From: an uncultured Acidimicrobiaceae bacterium
Lineage (GTDB): Bacteria; Actinomycetota; Acidimicrobiia; Spongiisociales; UBA5794
Assembly (NCBI GenBank): GCA_947258375.1
Contig: CAMYIJ010000003.1
Location: forward strand, 51,663 to 115,662
Reading direction: 5' to 3'
Length of the DNA stretch: 64,000 bases
The number at the start of each line of letters is the position of its first letter. The stretch's first letter is position 1. The notes under the pieces were generated by a model. That model was not told the DNA's origin. It saw only the letters and a list, made by a program, of their open reading frames with translations, and did not search any database. A program made the translations under genes and the position numbers. This document shows positions 1-7,408 of this stretch, piece after piece.

Positions 1-90
1 GCGGACGCCTGAGCACCTCATAGGGTCGCCGGCGCACTAGCTTGCATAACTACGACCTCGCCATCGACGCGACTGGAACTAAGGACAAAC

Positions 91-1131
91 GTGGACGCTG
101 AACCAGCTGCCGAGGACGCCGCCCCCTCGGACCGCAACTTCATCATCGGACTGCTGATTGCCGCAGCGATCCTCCTCATCGCCGCGGTAGCTTGGGTTCT
201 GTTCAGATCCGGTGGCGTCGACACCGGGGCTCCCCACCGCACCGATGCGCCCGTGCTGGATAGCATCATCGATGAGCCCACTTCCGGCGCGGTTGTCGCC
301 ACCCTGTGGTCATCACCTTCCGCAGTGGTCGCCGACGGCGACCGACTCTACGTCTTGGATACGGGCAACAATAGAATCCTCTCCACCGACGGTCTCGGCG
401 TGGTAGATGCCGTCATCTGCGAGAGCGGCGACTGCGCCTTCACCCTGACCAGCCCCGAGGATATGGATATCCACGACGGGCTCTTCTATATAGCCAACAC
501 GGGCCGAGGCACCGTCGAGGTGATCGACCCGTCAGGGTCTGTCGTGCGCACTATGGAGTTCCCCGCCGATGAGGCGGCAGCCCGCACCACCGGGATATAC
601 GTTGCCGGCGACGGAACGGCGTATGTCTCCGATGCCACCTCCGGGCGGGTTGGCATCTTCGGGCCGGACGGTGAGTTCCAGAACTTCTTCGGCGAAGCCG
701 GAGGGCCGGGGGCGCTTTCATTCTCGCACCCGGCCGGGCTCACGGTTGACAGCGCGGGCAACCTGTATATCGCCGAGTTCACCGTCGGCCGAGTCCAGAA
801 GCTCTCGCCGGCGGGCCGCCATCTCGCCATGTTCGAGATGGTCCCGGGCGCCGTGAACGTGTCAGAAGCGACCGATGTCGTGATCGGGGACAACGGCTTC
901 CTCTACATGGCCGACAACAAACGTTCCATCGTTCACGTGTTCGAGGAGTCGGGTCGCTATCTGGGCATCGTCGGATTAGTGGACGCGACGCGGCGCGACT
1001 CCACCGGAGCTCTGCTCCGACCCTACGGTCTCGAGATCCAGGGCGACCGGCTGACCGTTATCGATCGGGTCCGTGGCCAGCTCAACTTCACGATCCCCCC
1101 CGAGTACTTCCTGGGCGACACCTCTTCCTGA
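91..1131 (+). CDS. Membrane-anchored NHL-repeat beta-propeller protein
   Basis: This 346-residue protein has a short acidic N-terminus, one hydrophobic segment at about residues 17-38 and then a long extracytoplasmic part. The body has repeated blocks of the NHL type, for example around DGLFYIANTGRGTVEVID, NLYIAEFTVGRVQKLSP and GFLYMADNKRSIVHVF, in which aromatic and Asp/Gly positions recur about every 45 residues. Such propellers usually bind proteins or ligands; no catalytic motif is visible, so the substrate is unknown. The GTG start is chosen because AAGGA lies 5 nt upstream and the frame gives a sensible membrane anchor. The next gene is convergent, with a 9-nt gap. The fold is likely; the function is open. 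Confidence 0.8.
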   Translation: MDAEPAAEDAAPSDRNFIIGLLIAAAILLIAAVAWVLFRSGGVDTGAPHRTDAPVLDSIIDEPTSGAVVATLWSSPSAVVADGDRLYVLDTGNNRILSTDGLGVVDAVICESGDCAFTLTSPEDMDIHDGLFYIANTGRGTVEVIDPSGSVVRTMEFPADEAAARTTGIYVAGDGTAYVSDATSGRVGIFGPDGEFQNFFGEAGGPGALSFSHPAGLTVDSAGNLYIAEFTVGRVQKLSPAGRHLAMFEMVPGAVNVSEATDVVIGDNGFLYMADNKRSIVHVFEESGRYLGIVGLVDATRRDSTGALLRPYGLEIQGDRLTVIDRVRGQLNFTIPPEYFLGDTSS

Positions 1132-1140
1132 GGCCGGGCC

Positions 1141-2475
1141 TCAGAGCAGGTCCGAGACGCACGAGGCGTGGGCGACCTCACCTGAACCGAGGTAGCTCTC
1201 GTGGTTGGAATCGATGTGATCGAGGTCGTACCGGTAGTTGACCATCATGCCGAATGCCCGCTCCATTCCGCTCGCTGATGGATTGGCCATCCAGTTGACG
1301 CGCTCGATTCGGGCCCCGTTGCTCAGGTGGAAGTGTTCGACCCGGTCTTCGACCTGCCCGTCGGGACGCTTGGCTTGGAGTAGATAGTGGGCACAACAGC
1401 GGAGCAAATCTTCCCTATAGGGCTCGAGCGAGGCCGGCGTGGTGAACATGTCGGGATCGTTCAGGAGAGGCCGCAGCGGTTCCAGGTCGGCACGATCAGA
1501 GTCCGCCGGTTGAGCCAGCAGCCACGAGCGGAATCCCCTGATGGGTGACAGCGTGGCGAACCGCTTCAACTGGGGCAGCTCCTGGGACAGGCGAGCAACA
1601 ACCCGCTTGATGAGGAAGTCGCCGAGCGGGATTCCGGCAAGGCCGGCTTGGCAGTTGGAGATCGAGTAGAAGATTGCGGTGTCGGCCGCGGCCGGATCGG
1701 TGAGCGGGGCATCAGGGTCGAGCAAGATGGGTAGCAGATCTGCCATTCCCTCAACGAGGGCTCCCTCGACGAAGATCAGGGGCTCGTCGGGCATCTGGGG
1801 GTGGAAGAACGCAAAATTGCGCCGGTCTTCGGACATCCGATTGCGCAGGTCGGTCCAACCGGCTATCTCGTGGACGGCTTCGTACTCGATGAGCTTCTCG
1901 AGGACCGCCGCCGAGGTCTTCCAATCAATGGCCCGCAGTTCGAGAAACCCGATATCGAACCAGCCGCGCAGCAGGTGGGCGATATTGCGGTCGAGCCCAA
2001 CCAGGGCTGGGGACCTGTCCGGGATTCGCCGCAAATCGGCTCGCAAGTCGACGACGAACTTGGTTCCTTGCTCGAGCCCGTTGAAGAGTGTGAGCAATCG
2101 CACGGCCGGGGGTCGCAGCGCATGGCGCAATTCCAGGCGAGTGGATTCCTTGTCCTCGGCAGTCGTCGCCGCCTGGTAGGCGGCAATCGCATCCTCGACG
2201 GCAGGATCATCGACCGCATAGTCATCGGCGAGCAATTGGAGGAAGCGGGACTTGCCGACCTCGTCGAGCTTCAGATATATCTCCCCGAGCTCGGCGGCGT
2301 GCGTTCGTGCGGTAACCGGATTGGTTTGGGCCAGGGTACGGCCGATGCGATCACGGATCGGTTCCAGGTCCGGCAGATCCGGCGTCAATCCCGCCGGGAG
2401 GGATCCATTCGTGCCGGCATCGCGGCGGAACGCCCGGCGGAACCGACCAATCGTGCGATCAAAGATGCTCGTCAT
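1141..2475 (-). CDS. Malonyl-CoA decarboxylase
   Basis: The 444-residue product matches malonyl-CoA decarboxylase, which converts malonyl-CoA to acetyl-CoA and CO2 and so limits malonyl-CoA or supports malonate use. Visible family motifs are FFHPQMPDEPLIFVE, the FYSISNCQAGLAGIPLGDF block followed by ATLSPIRGFRSWL, FHLSNGARIERVNWMA, and a C-terminal MVNYRYDLDHIDSNHE block. The N-terminal helical part (residues 1-150) corresponds to the regulatory/oligomerisation domain of the family. ATG at 2475 is chosen; ATG at 2484 is an equally possible start. The upstream DUF4230 gene ends 64 nt away on the same strand, so co-transcription is possible. No malonyl-CoA synthetase gene is adjacent. Confidence 0.9.
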   Translation of the reverse strand: MTSIFDRTIGRFRRAFRRDAGTNGSLPAGLTPDLPDLEPIRDRIGRTLAQTNPVTARTHAAELGEIYLKLDEVGKSRFLQLLADDYAVDDPAVEDAIAAYQAATTAEDKESTRLELRHALRPPAVRLLTLFNGLEQGTKFVVDLRADLRRIPDRSPALVGLDRNIAHLLRGWFDIGFLELRAIDWKTSAAVLEKLIEYEAVHEIAGWTDLRNRMSEDRRNFAFFHPQMPDEPLIFVEGALVEGMADLLPILLDPDAPLTDPAAADTAIFYSISNCQAGLAGIPLGDFLIKRVVARLSQELPQLKRFATLSPIRGFRSWLLAQPADSDRADLEPLRPLLNDPDMFTTPASLEPYREDLLRCCAHYLLQAKRPDGQVEDRVEHFHLSNGARIERVNWMANPSASGMERAFGMMVNYRYDLDHIDSNHESYLGSGEVAHASCVSDLL

Positions 2476-2539
2476 GAGGTCCATTCTTGTCGATATCGGC
2501 ACGACCGCAGCTGCAACTGAGTCACTACATCCGACACGA

Positions 2540-3166
2540 TCAACTGCCTGCGGAGCCTTCCACAAACACGACTCGGGTGTATCCCAGCTCGAGCAGGAGC
2601 CCCTCGATCACGGATCGGGCGTTCTCATCCGCCCGCTCGAGAATCCCCGCCTCGATCGCCGACTGCTGGAGCACGTCTTCGGCCACCTGGCGGGCATCGG
2701 ACTCGAGCTGGGGGTCGCCCTGGGTCAGGACCCCGGTGCTGCGATCAATCACCTGCGTTTGCTCGTTGTCGAGAGAGATATACGTGATCTCGGCCGCGGG
2801 CAGCTCAACCGTCACGGTGCCGGTCTCGGTGTCGACATCGAAACTGCTCTCGTAGAACCGTTCGAAGTCGATCCCGGCGCCGATCTTGGCGACCACGAAC
2901 ATGAAGATCCGATCGCCCCGCGCCCAGTTGAGCCAACCGAAATCGTTGCCCTTCTCGATCATCGTCGACTCGATGACCTCAACCGTCGTCAGTTGCGCCA
3001 CATTGCGTACCTGCTCGACAACGGACTGCCCGACGTCGGTGTACTCCTCACCACCACCAAAAAGGCTGAAGCCACTGAATGCGCTGCCGATGAAGAAGGC
3101 GCCCAGTATCAACACCCCGGCAATAACGATGGCGCCGACCTTGCTCGACATCGAGGAATCCGCCAT
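2540..3166 (-). CDS. DUF4230 membrane-anchored protein
   Basis: The 208-residue protein has one membrane span at about residues 10-32 and then a soluble extracytoplasmic domain. The pattern QLTTVEVIESTMIEKGNDF, then FVVAKIGAGIDF and TGTVTVELPAAEI, resembles DUF4230, a family of anchored proteins of unknown function. ATG 3166 is the first Met of the frame and precedes the anchor directly. It reads away from the PadR operon, so the 327-nt gap behind it is a divergent control region. It may share a transcript with the decarboxylase gene downstream. Confidence 0.75.
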   Translation of the reverse strand: MADSSMSSKVGAIVIAGVLILGAFFIGSAFSGFSLFGGGEEYTDVGQSVVEQVRNVAQLTTVEVIESTMIEKGNDFGWLNWARGDRIFMFVVAKIGAGIDFERFYESSFDVDTETGTVTVELPAAEITYISLDNEQTQVIDRSTGVLTQGDPQLESDARQVAEDVLQQSAIEAGILERADENARSVIEGLLLELGYTRVVFVEGSAGS

Positions 3167-3493
3167 ATGTGTTCACCAAACCTGTCTCGACCGGATCCTG
3201 TCGCCCCGGCTGGGCCCATTGTGGCCCGCCGGGCGACAGATTCCTACCGATCGGCCCGCCGACCCCTGGCCCCGCACTTAGACCCACAGGGCGTCGCAAA
3301 GTTCACAGATAGTGCGAAACCACCCTTGCAAACCCTTGCTATCCGTGATACCTTTTAACACAAGGTAGCCGGGATAGCCGGACACTTGGATTCAACGGTA
3401 GACCGATACTCGCCCAGTGCTTCGGCGATCGCAGACCCCACCAGGGTCAAACCGCACCGATGACCGAACGCTATCGACTGGACGGGACCTGGA
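3167..3493. other. Divergent intergenic region between DUF4230 gene and padR operon
   Basis: No coding region is supported in these 327 bases. The right half holds the promoter and 6-bp dyad described separately. The 120-nt stretch between that promoter and the padR start could be a 5' leader; I see no recognisable riboswitch in it. Confidence 0.6.
3326..3367 (+). promoter_or_regulatory. Promoter and candidate PadR operator
   Basis: TTGCAA (3326-3331) lies 17 nt before TACCTT (3349-3354), a plausible -35/-10 pair. The same TACCTT forms a perfect 6-bp inverted repeat with AAGGTA (3362-3367) across a 7-nt spacer, so a dimeric regulator bound there would cover the -10 and start site. The next gene downstream encodes a PadR repressor. 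Autoregulation is therefore the simplest reading, but the assignment is inferred. Confidence 0.5.
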
Positions 3494-3835
3494 GTGGAAC
3501 ACAGCTCACAGCTCCTCAAAGGTGTTCTCGACATGGTGCTGCTCGCGCTCATCGCAGAAGAGCCGAGCTACGGGTATGAAATGGTCGACAAGCTGCAACA
3601 GAAAGGCCTGGAGCTGGTGAGCGAAGGCAGCATTTATCCGCTGCTGAGTCGGTTACAGAAGAAGGGCTATATCGCAGGCTATTTCGTCGAATCAGCCGGC
3701 GGGCCGCCCCGGAAGTACTACCGAATAGAGAAGTCAGGCCGACAACAGCTCGCCGACTGGAGCGAGGAGTGGAACCGGCTGTCAGCCGGGGTTGGAGGAG
3801 TACTTGATGGCCACAACGGAGGAAGCCATGGCTGA
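3494..3835 (+). CDS. PadR-family transcriptional regulator
   Basis: This 113-residue winged-helix protein has the PadR hallmarks: LLKGVLDMVLLALIAEEPSYGYEM at the N-terminus, then EGSIYPLLSRLQKKGYI and GPPRKYYRI. Length is typical of the short PadR subfamily. The GTG start gives the family N-terminus. It overlaps the next gene by 29 nt (8 nt if that gene starts at ATG 3828), so the two are translationally coupled. PadR genes are commonly followed by membrane proteins with a HAAS/DUF1700 helical domain, as here; the usual idea is that the membrane partner signals to the repressor. Confidence 0.93.
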   Translation: MEHSSQLLKGVLDMVLLALIAEEPSYGYEMVDKLQQKGLELVSEGSIYPLLSRLQKKGYIAGYFVESAGGPPRKYYRIEKSGRQQLADWSEEWNRLSAGVGGVLDGHNGGSHG

Positions 3836-4604
3836 GCAGATAGGTATTGCAGAGGTCGTGGATCGCTGCAAGCGCTACTGGTCCTCGACTCACGTCCCCC
3901 GCAAGGCAATCAAGGAGATGGAAGCAGAGCTGGCGTCACATCTCCAGGAAGCCGCCGGCGCCGGCAAGACGCCTTCCGCCGTCATCGGGCCCGACCTGAA
4001 TGAATTCGCCGAAGAGTGGGCGCGAACCTATCGGCGGCCGATGGTCGTAGGAGACCACGTACCGCGAAGCGGCATGACGCCGAATACGCAGATGCTGATT
4101 TCGATGATGGCGATCGCGGCGATCGCAGCCGCGATCTTGATATTTACACCAAAGGAGGACGACATGGACAATGAGATTCTGCAATGGGCATTTCTGGGGG
4201 GAGCGCTACTGCTCTTCGTGGGGGAGATCCTCACCGCAGGCTTCTTCCTGCTGCCGTTCGCCATAGGTGCGGCCATAGCAGCAGCCATGGCGTTCCTCAA
4301 CGTGCCGCCCGCCGTCACACTGATTTCCTTTCTGGTGATCAGCGTGATCGCACTCATCGGGCTGCAGCGCTACACGGACACCGATGATGACCAGCCGCCG
4401 GTCGGAGCCAACCGCTACGCCGACAAGACGGGCACAGTCCTAGTACCCGTCTCTCGGGCCAAAGGCACTGGGAGGGTCCGGATGGAAGCCGAGAACTGGC
4501 GGGCGAGCACCGACCTCGCCGACGAGATCCCGGAGGGTGCCGAGGTCAAAGTCGTGGAAGTGAGAGGTACCCGACTTATCGTCGCCCCTATAGACGAAGT
4601 CTGA
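3807..4604 (+). CDS. HAAS-domain membrane protein fused to NfeD
   Basis: The 265-residue product has two parts. Residues 12-78 resemble the helical HAAS/DUF1700 signalling domain (EMEAELASHLQEA, then DLNEFAEEWARTYRR), followed by a span at about 95-113. Residues 120-265 form a complete short NfeD protein, with hydrophobic spans at about 126-152 and 168-186 and a C-terminal OB-fold from about 205. There is no stop between the parts, yet AAAGGAGG (4151-4158) sits 5 nt before ATG 4164, so NfeD alone is probably also made. ATG 3807 has GGAGGAG 6 nt upstream; ATG 3828 is an alternative. NfeD proteins work with stomatin/SPFH partners, and the next gene encodes one. Either this is a natural fusion, or an ancestral stop has been lost. 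Confidence 0.85.
   Translation: MATTEEAMAEQIGIAEVVDRCKRYWSSTHVPRKAIKEMEAELASHLQEAAGAGKTPSAVIGPDLNEFAEEWARTYRRPMVVGDHVPRSGMTPNTQMLISMMAIAAIAAAILIFTPKEDDMDNEILQWAFLGGALLLFVGEILTAGFFLLPFAIGAAIAAAMAFLNVPPAVTLISFLVISVIALIGLQRYTDTDDDQPPVGANRYADKTGTVLVPVSRAKGTGRVRMEAENWRASTDLADEIPEGAEVKVVEVRGTRLIVAPIDEV
4151..4166 (+). promoter_or_regulatory. Internal Shine-Dalgarno and start codon for NfeD
   Basis: AAAGGAGG at 4151-4158 lies 5 nt before an in-frame ATG at 4164 inside the fused gene. Initiation here would give a 146-residue protein matching a free-standing short NfeD. This is among the strongest ribosome sites in the window, which makes chance unlikely. Confidence 0.7.
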
Positions 4605-4649
4605 TCCCACAGTTTGAGAATCGAAGAGTGAAAAACGGAAAGGAAGAAC

Positions 4650-5579
4650 ATGGCATTTGTAGGTGTCTTTGGCGCCATCCTCGCATTGCTGTTCGTCGTT
4701 GCCGCCACCGGCTTCAAGCTGGTAAGGCAATGGGAACTGGGACTGATCGAGCGATTCGGGCGCTACGAGAAGACGGTTGGTCCCGGCCTGCGCTGGGTCA
4801 TGCCGTTCATCAAGAACCTCCGCCGGGTGGATATGCGCGAGCAAGTCGTGGATGTTCCGCCCCAGGAGGTCATCACCAAGGACAACGTGGTCGTGACTGT
4901 GGACGCCGTCGTCTACTACCAGGCCACGGACCCCGTGAAGCTGAAGTACAACGTGGCCAACTTCATCGTTGCCGCCACGAAGCTGGCACAGACCAACCTG
5001 CGTAACGTCGTCGGCGACATGGATCTCGACGACGCACTGACGTCTCGCGACACGATCAACGCTCAGTTGCGGGAGATCCTCGACGAGGCGACCGACGTCT
5101 GGGGAACCAGGGTCGTACGCGTCGAGATCCAGCGGATCGATCCGCCGGCCGACGTCACCGACGCCATGCACCGCCAGATGAAGGCGGAGCGCGATCGTCG
5201 TGCTCTCGTCACCGAAGCCGAGGGTGACAAGCGATCGGCCATCCTCAAAGCCGAGGGTGTCAAGCAGGCTCGCGTCCTCGAGGCTGAGGGCCAGGCGGAG
5301 GCCATCAAGAAGGTCGCCGAGGCTGAGAAGTTCCAGAAGCTCACAGTCGCCGAAGGTGAAGGCCAGGCGATCGAGCGAGTCTTCGGAGCGATTCACAACG
5401 GCGATCCGACGCCCGACCTCATCGCCATTCAGTATCTGAAGGCGCTCGAGCAGGTGGCCGACGGCCAGTCGACGAAGCTCTTCCTCCCCATGGAGATGAG
5501 TGGAATCCTGAGCTCGATCGGCGTGATCGGCGAAATATTCAATAGCGACAGCACCGGTAACGGACAGCCAAGCCTCTAG
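4650..5579 (+). CDS. SPFH/Band 7 (stomatin-like) membrane protein
   Basis: The 309-residue protein has an N-terminal hydrophobic segment (about residues 4-24) and then the SPFH core: [17 protein letters not shown] start, [28 protein letters not shown], and [14 protein letters not shown] charged, Ala/Glu-rich coiled coil follows at about 180-255, with repeated AEG/EAEG units, as in QmcA/stomatins that assemble into membrane microdomain scaffolds. It starts 45 nt after the NfeD end with AAAGGAAG before the ATG, and a hairpin follows the stop. NfeD-stomatin pairing is well known in bacteria; control by a PadR/HAAS module is suggested by the operon. Confidence 0.92.
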   Translation: MAFVGVFGAILALLFVVAATGFKLVRQWELGLIERFGRYEKTVGPGLRWVMPFIKNLRRVDMREQVVDVPPQEVITKDNVVVTVDAVVYYQATDPVKLKYNVANFIVAATKLAQTNLRNVVGDMDLDDALTSRDTINAQLREILDEATDVWGTRVVRVEIQRIDPPADVTDAMHRQMKAERDRRALVTEAEGDKRSAILKAEGVKQARVLEAEGQAEAIKKVAEAEKFQKLTVAEGEGQAIERVFGAIHNGDPTPDLIAIQYLKALEQVADGQSTKLFLPMEMSGILSSIGVIGEIFNSDSTGNGQPSL

Positions 5580-5602
5580 CACACATCGCTTGGCGAAAGA
5601 CG

Positions 5603-5628
5603 CGGGGCCGCCCTCCGGGGCGGCCCCG
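5603..5628 (+). terminator. GC-rich hairpin after the SPFH gene
   Basis: GGGGCCGCCC (5604-5613) pairs with GGGCGGCCCC (5618-5627) around a TCCG loop; C5603-G5628 adds one more pair. There is no clear U-run, so this is a terminator-like stem closing the padR operon rather than a textbook intrinsic terminator. Confidence 0.6.
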
Positions 5629-5718
5629 TCGCGTTGCCGCTGCCTCCGGGCACCGAGCGGACGTTGAACCGAATCCATAGACTGAACGGCCCGACGCCCA
5701 CCCCGCAAAGGAGACGCC

Positions 5719-6459
5719 ATGACGAACATGGCCGGCCAACTCGCCCTTGTCACCGGAGGTGGCCGCGGAATCGGCCTGGCGATCAGCAAGCGACTGATCG
5801 CCCGCGGCATGAACGTGGCCGTCGGCTACTCGCGTGATGCAGCTGCCGCGGAGCGGCTGCGAGACGAGCATCCCGAGGTTCAGATCACCCTGCATCAAGG
5901 AAACATCGGGAACGCCGACGATTGTGCACGGGTGACAGCTGAGGTCCTCGAGGCTCACGGCCAGATCGACGTGCTCGTCAACAACGCAGGTGTCACGGTC
6001 GACAAGACGGCGCGCCGAATGACGGCCGAAGAGTGGGACCACGTGGTCCACATCAACCTCAACGGGGCGTTCTACATGTCGAGCGGAGTCATCCAGGGCA
6101 TGCTCGATCGTGGTAGCGGGCGCATCATCAACATCAGCTCGGTGATCGGCGAGAAAGGCAATATCGGTCAGGCCAACTACGCGTCGGCCAAAGCCGGGCT
6201 CTTCGGCCTGACCAAGTCGCTGGCCCTGGAGACTGCCCGCCGCGGCATAACGGTCAATGCGGTCGCCCCGGGGTTCATCGAGACCGAGATGGTCAAGGCG
6301 GTCCCCGACGACATCCTGGCGGGAATCGTCGAGCAGATTCCGCTTGGCCGACTCGGAACGCCGGACGAGGTTGCCAGAGTTGTCGAGTTCCTGGTTGATC
6401 CAGACTCCGCCTACATCACCGGCGCCGTTTACTCGATCAACGGTGGACTGTACATGTGA
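5719..6459 (+). CDS. SDR-family acetoacetyl-CoA / 3-oxoacyl reductase
   Basis: This is a 246-residue classical short-chain dehydrogenase. It has the TGGGRGIG nucleotide-binding loop, NNAG, the catalytic Ser in INISSVIG, the YASAK Tyr/Lys pair, and the C-terminal ITGAVYSINGG. The GEKGNIGQANYASAKAG block and length fit both FabG (3-oxoacyl-ACP reductase) and PhaB (NADPH acetoacetyl-CoA reductase). The phasin-like gene 119 nt downstream favours a PhaB role in polyhydroxybutyrate synthesis, but no PHA synthase or thiolase is in view. AAAGGAG precedes the ATG. Reaction type is secure, substrate is inferred. Confidence 0.88.
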   Translation: MTNMAGQLALVTGGGRGIGLAISKRLIARGMNVAVGYSRDAAAAERLRDEHPEVQITLHQGNIGNADDCARVTAEVLEAHGQIDVLVNNAGVTVDKTARRMTAEEWDHVVHINLNGAFYMSSGVIQGMLDRGSGRIINISSVIGEKGNIGQANYASAKAGLFGLTKSLALETARRGITVNAVAPGFIETEMVKAVPDDILAGIVEQIPLGRLGTPDEVARVVEFLVDPDSAYITGAVYSINGGLYM

Positions 6460-6510
6460 GGCCGCCGATCCGAATCCCCTCACGTCTGCTCAATAAACCA
6501 CGCAGACTGC

Positions 6511-6564
6511 TTGACAGAGTGTGCATGATTGATATACTGATCGTAGTTCCACGATAGTTATCAA
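6511..6564 (+). promoter_or_regulatory. Strong promoter with overlapping dyad upstream of the phasin-like gene
   Basis: TTGACA (6511-6516) and TATACT (6533-6538), 16 nt apart, form a near-consensus promoter. A long dyad overlaps it: TTGATA (6529-6534) pairs with TATCAA (6559-6564), ACT with AGT, and ATCGT (6540-6544) with ACGAT (6551-6555) around a 6-nt loop, with two single-base bulges. It could be an operator covering the -10 and start site, or an RNA hairpin just before the ribosome site. The XRE regulator two genes on is the obvious candidate ligand. Confidence 0.6.
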
Positions 6565-6578
6565 CAAGGAGTGACTCC

Positions 6579-6875
6579 ATGGCAGCCACCAAGAAGCCTG
6601 CAGCGACCACCGTCATCGATGACGCTTTGAGCGCCACTCAAGAACTCGTCCTCGGAGCCGCCGAGCAGACACAGGACCTCGTTCTCAAGACCTACAAGTC
6701 GTTCCTCGACGGGGTCGGCAAGCTCGACGTTCCGGCGATCCCCGGACTCGCCGACATGTACCAGGTTCGTGCCGACGCGTTCGAAGGTATGTACGGATTC
6801 GGCGCGGCACTCATCGAGAACCAGCGGACGTTCACCCGCAAGGTCCTCGAGACGGCGGCGAAGGTTCAGGCCTAG
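6579..6875 (+). CDS. Phasin-like granule-associated protein
   Basis: The 98-residue protein starts with a Lys/Ala segment (AATKKPAATT), then has amphipathic helices and no signal peptide or membrane span. Segments such as ALSATQELVLGAAEQTQDLVLKTY and ENQRTFTRKVLETAAKVQ resemble phasins, which coat polyhydroxyalkanoate granules. AAGGAG lies 7 nt before the ATG, downstream of a strong promoter, and a hairpin terminator follows, so the gene is probably highly expressed on its own. Neighbours (a PhaB-like reductase and an XRE regulator) support the call. The similarity is by composition and pattern, not by a firm motif. Confidence 0.6.
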   Translation: MAATKKPAATTVIDDALSATQELVLGAAEQTQDLVLKTYKSFLDGVGKLDVPAIPGLADMYQVRADAFEGMYGFGAALIENQRTFTRKVLETAAKVQA

Positions 6876-6902
6876 AACCACCGCAGTCTCACTACTGTGA
6901 AG

Positions 6903-6930
6903 GCCGCAGGGGCAACGCTCCTGCGGCTTT
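6903..6930 (+). terminator. Intrinsic terminator after the phasin-like gene
   Basis: GCCGCAGGGGC (6903-6913) pairs with GCTCCTGCGGC (6917-6927), one G-T pair, around an AAC loop, and is followed by TTT. It separates the phasin-like gene from the regulator gene. Confidence 0.75.
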
Positions 6931-6961
6931 CTGCATAACCGATCCCTGAGGAAAGGCCATC

Positions 6962-7324
6962 ATGACCGGCGACGCGTGGCAGAAACAGAAAGAGGCGCTC
7001 GGCGGTTTCATCCGGGCACAACGCAATCTGGCGAGCCTCTCCCTGCGCCAGCTCTCGGAGATGACCGATGTCTCCAACGCCTATCTCAGTCAGATCGAGC
7101 GAGGTCTCCACGAGCCCTCGATCCGAGTGCTCCGCAGCGTGGCCGAGGCACTGGGCATCGCTCCCGAGACGCTGCTGGAGCAAGCCGGCCTGCTCGACGA
7201 GGATGACGACGCGGTCCCGCCGACCTCCACCGAAGACGCCATCAAGGCCGACCCCATTCTCACCGACGATGAGAAGGCTGCGCTGCTGTCGGTCTATCGG
7301 AGCTACACGGCGGGACGTAAGTAA
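6962..7324 (+). CDS. XRE-family helix-turn-helix regulator
   Basis: The 120-residue protein has an N-terminal XRE/Cro domain at about residues 8-72: FIRAQRNLASLSLRQLSEM, then VSNAYLSQIERGLHEPS and LRSVAEALGIAPETLL. A short acidic tail ends in LTDDEKAALLSVYRSYTA. GAGGAAAGG precedes the ATG. It sits directly behind the phasin-like gene and its terminator, so it may need its own promoter or depend on read-through. Regulators of this type next to phasin or granule genes often control them; the dyad at 6529-6564 is a candidate target. Confidence 0.88.
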   Translation: MTGDAWQKQKEALGGFIRAQRNLASLSLRQLSEMTDVSNAYLSQIERGLHEPSIRVLRSVAEALGIAPETLLEQAGLLDEDDDAVPPTSTEDAIKADPILTDDEKAALLSVYRSYTAGRK

Positions 7325-7408
7325 CTCGCACGACCTGATCGCTCGAGTCGCCGACAAGACGAGCCGGCGGCGGATATCCTGGCGCCCGACGCTGCGACAG
7401 GAGGATCG

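Noticed and set aside
4440..5810. Long minus-strand frame across the SPFH gene
   Set aside because: It is the antisense shadow of a well-supported gene and has an unnatural His/Asp/Arg-rich composition.
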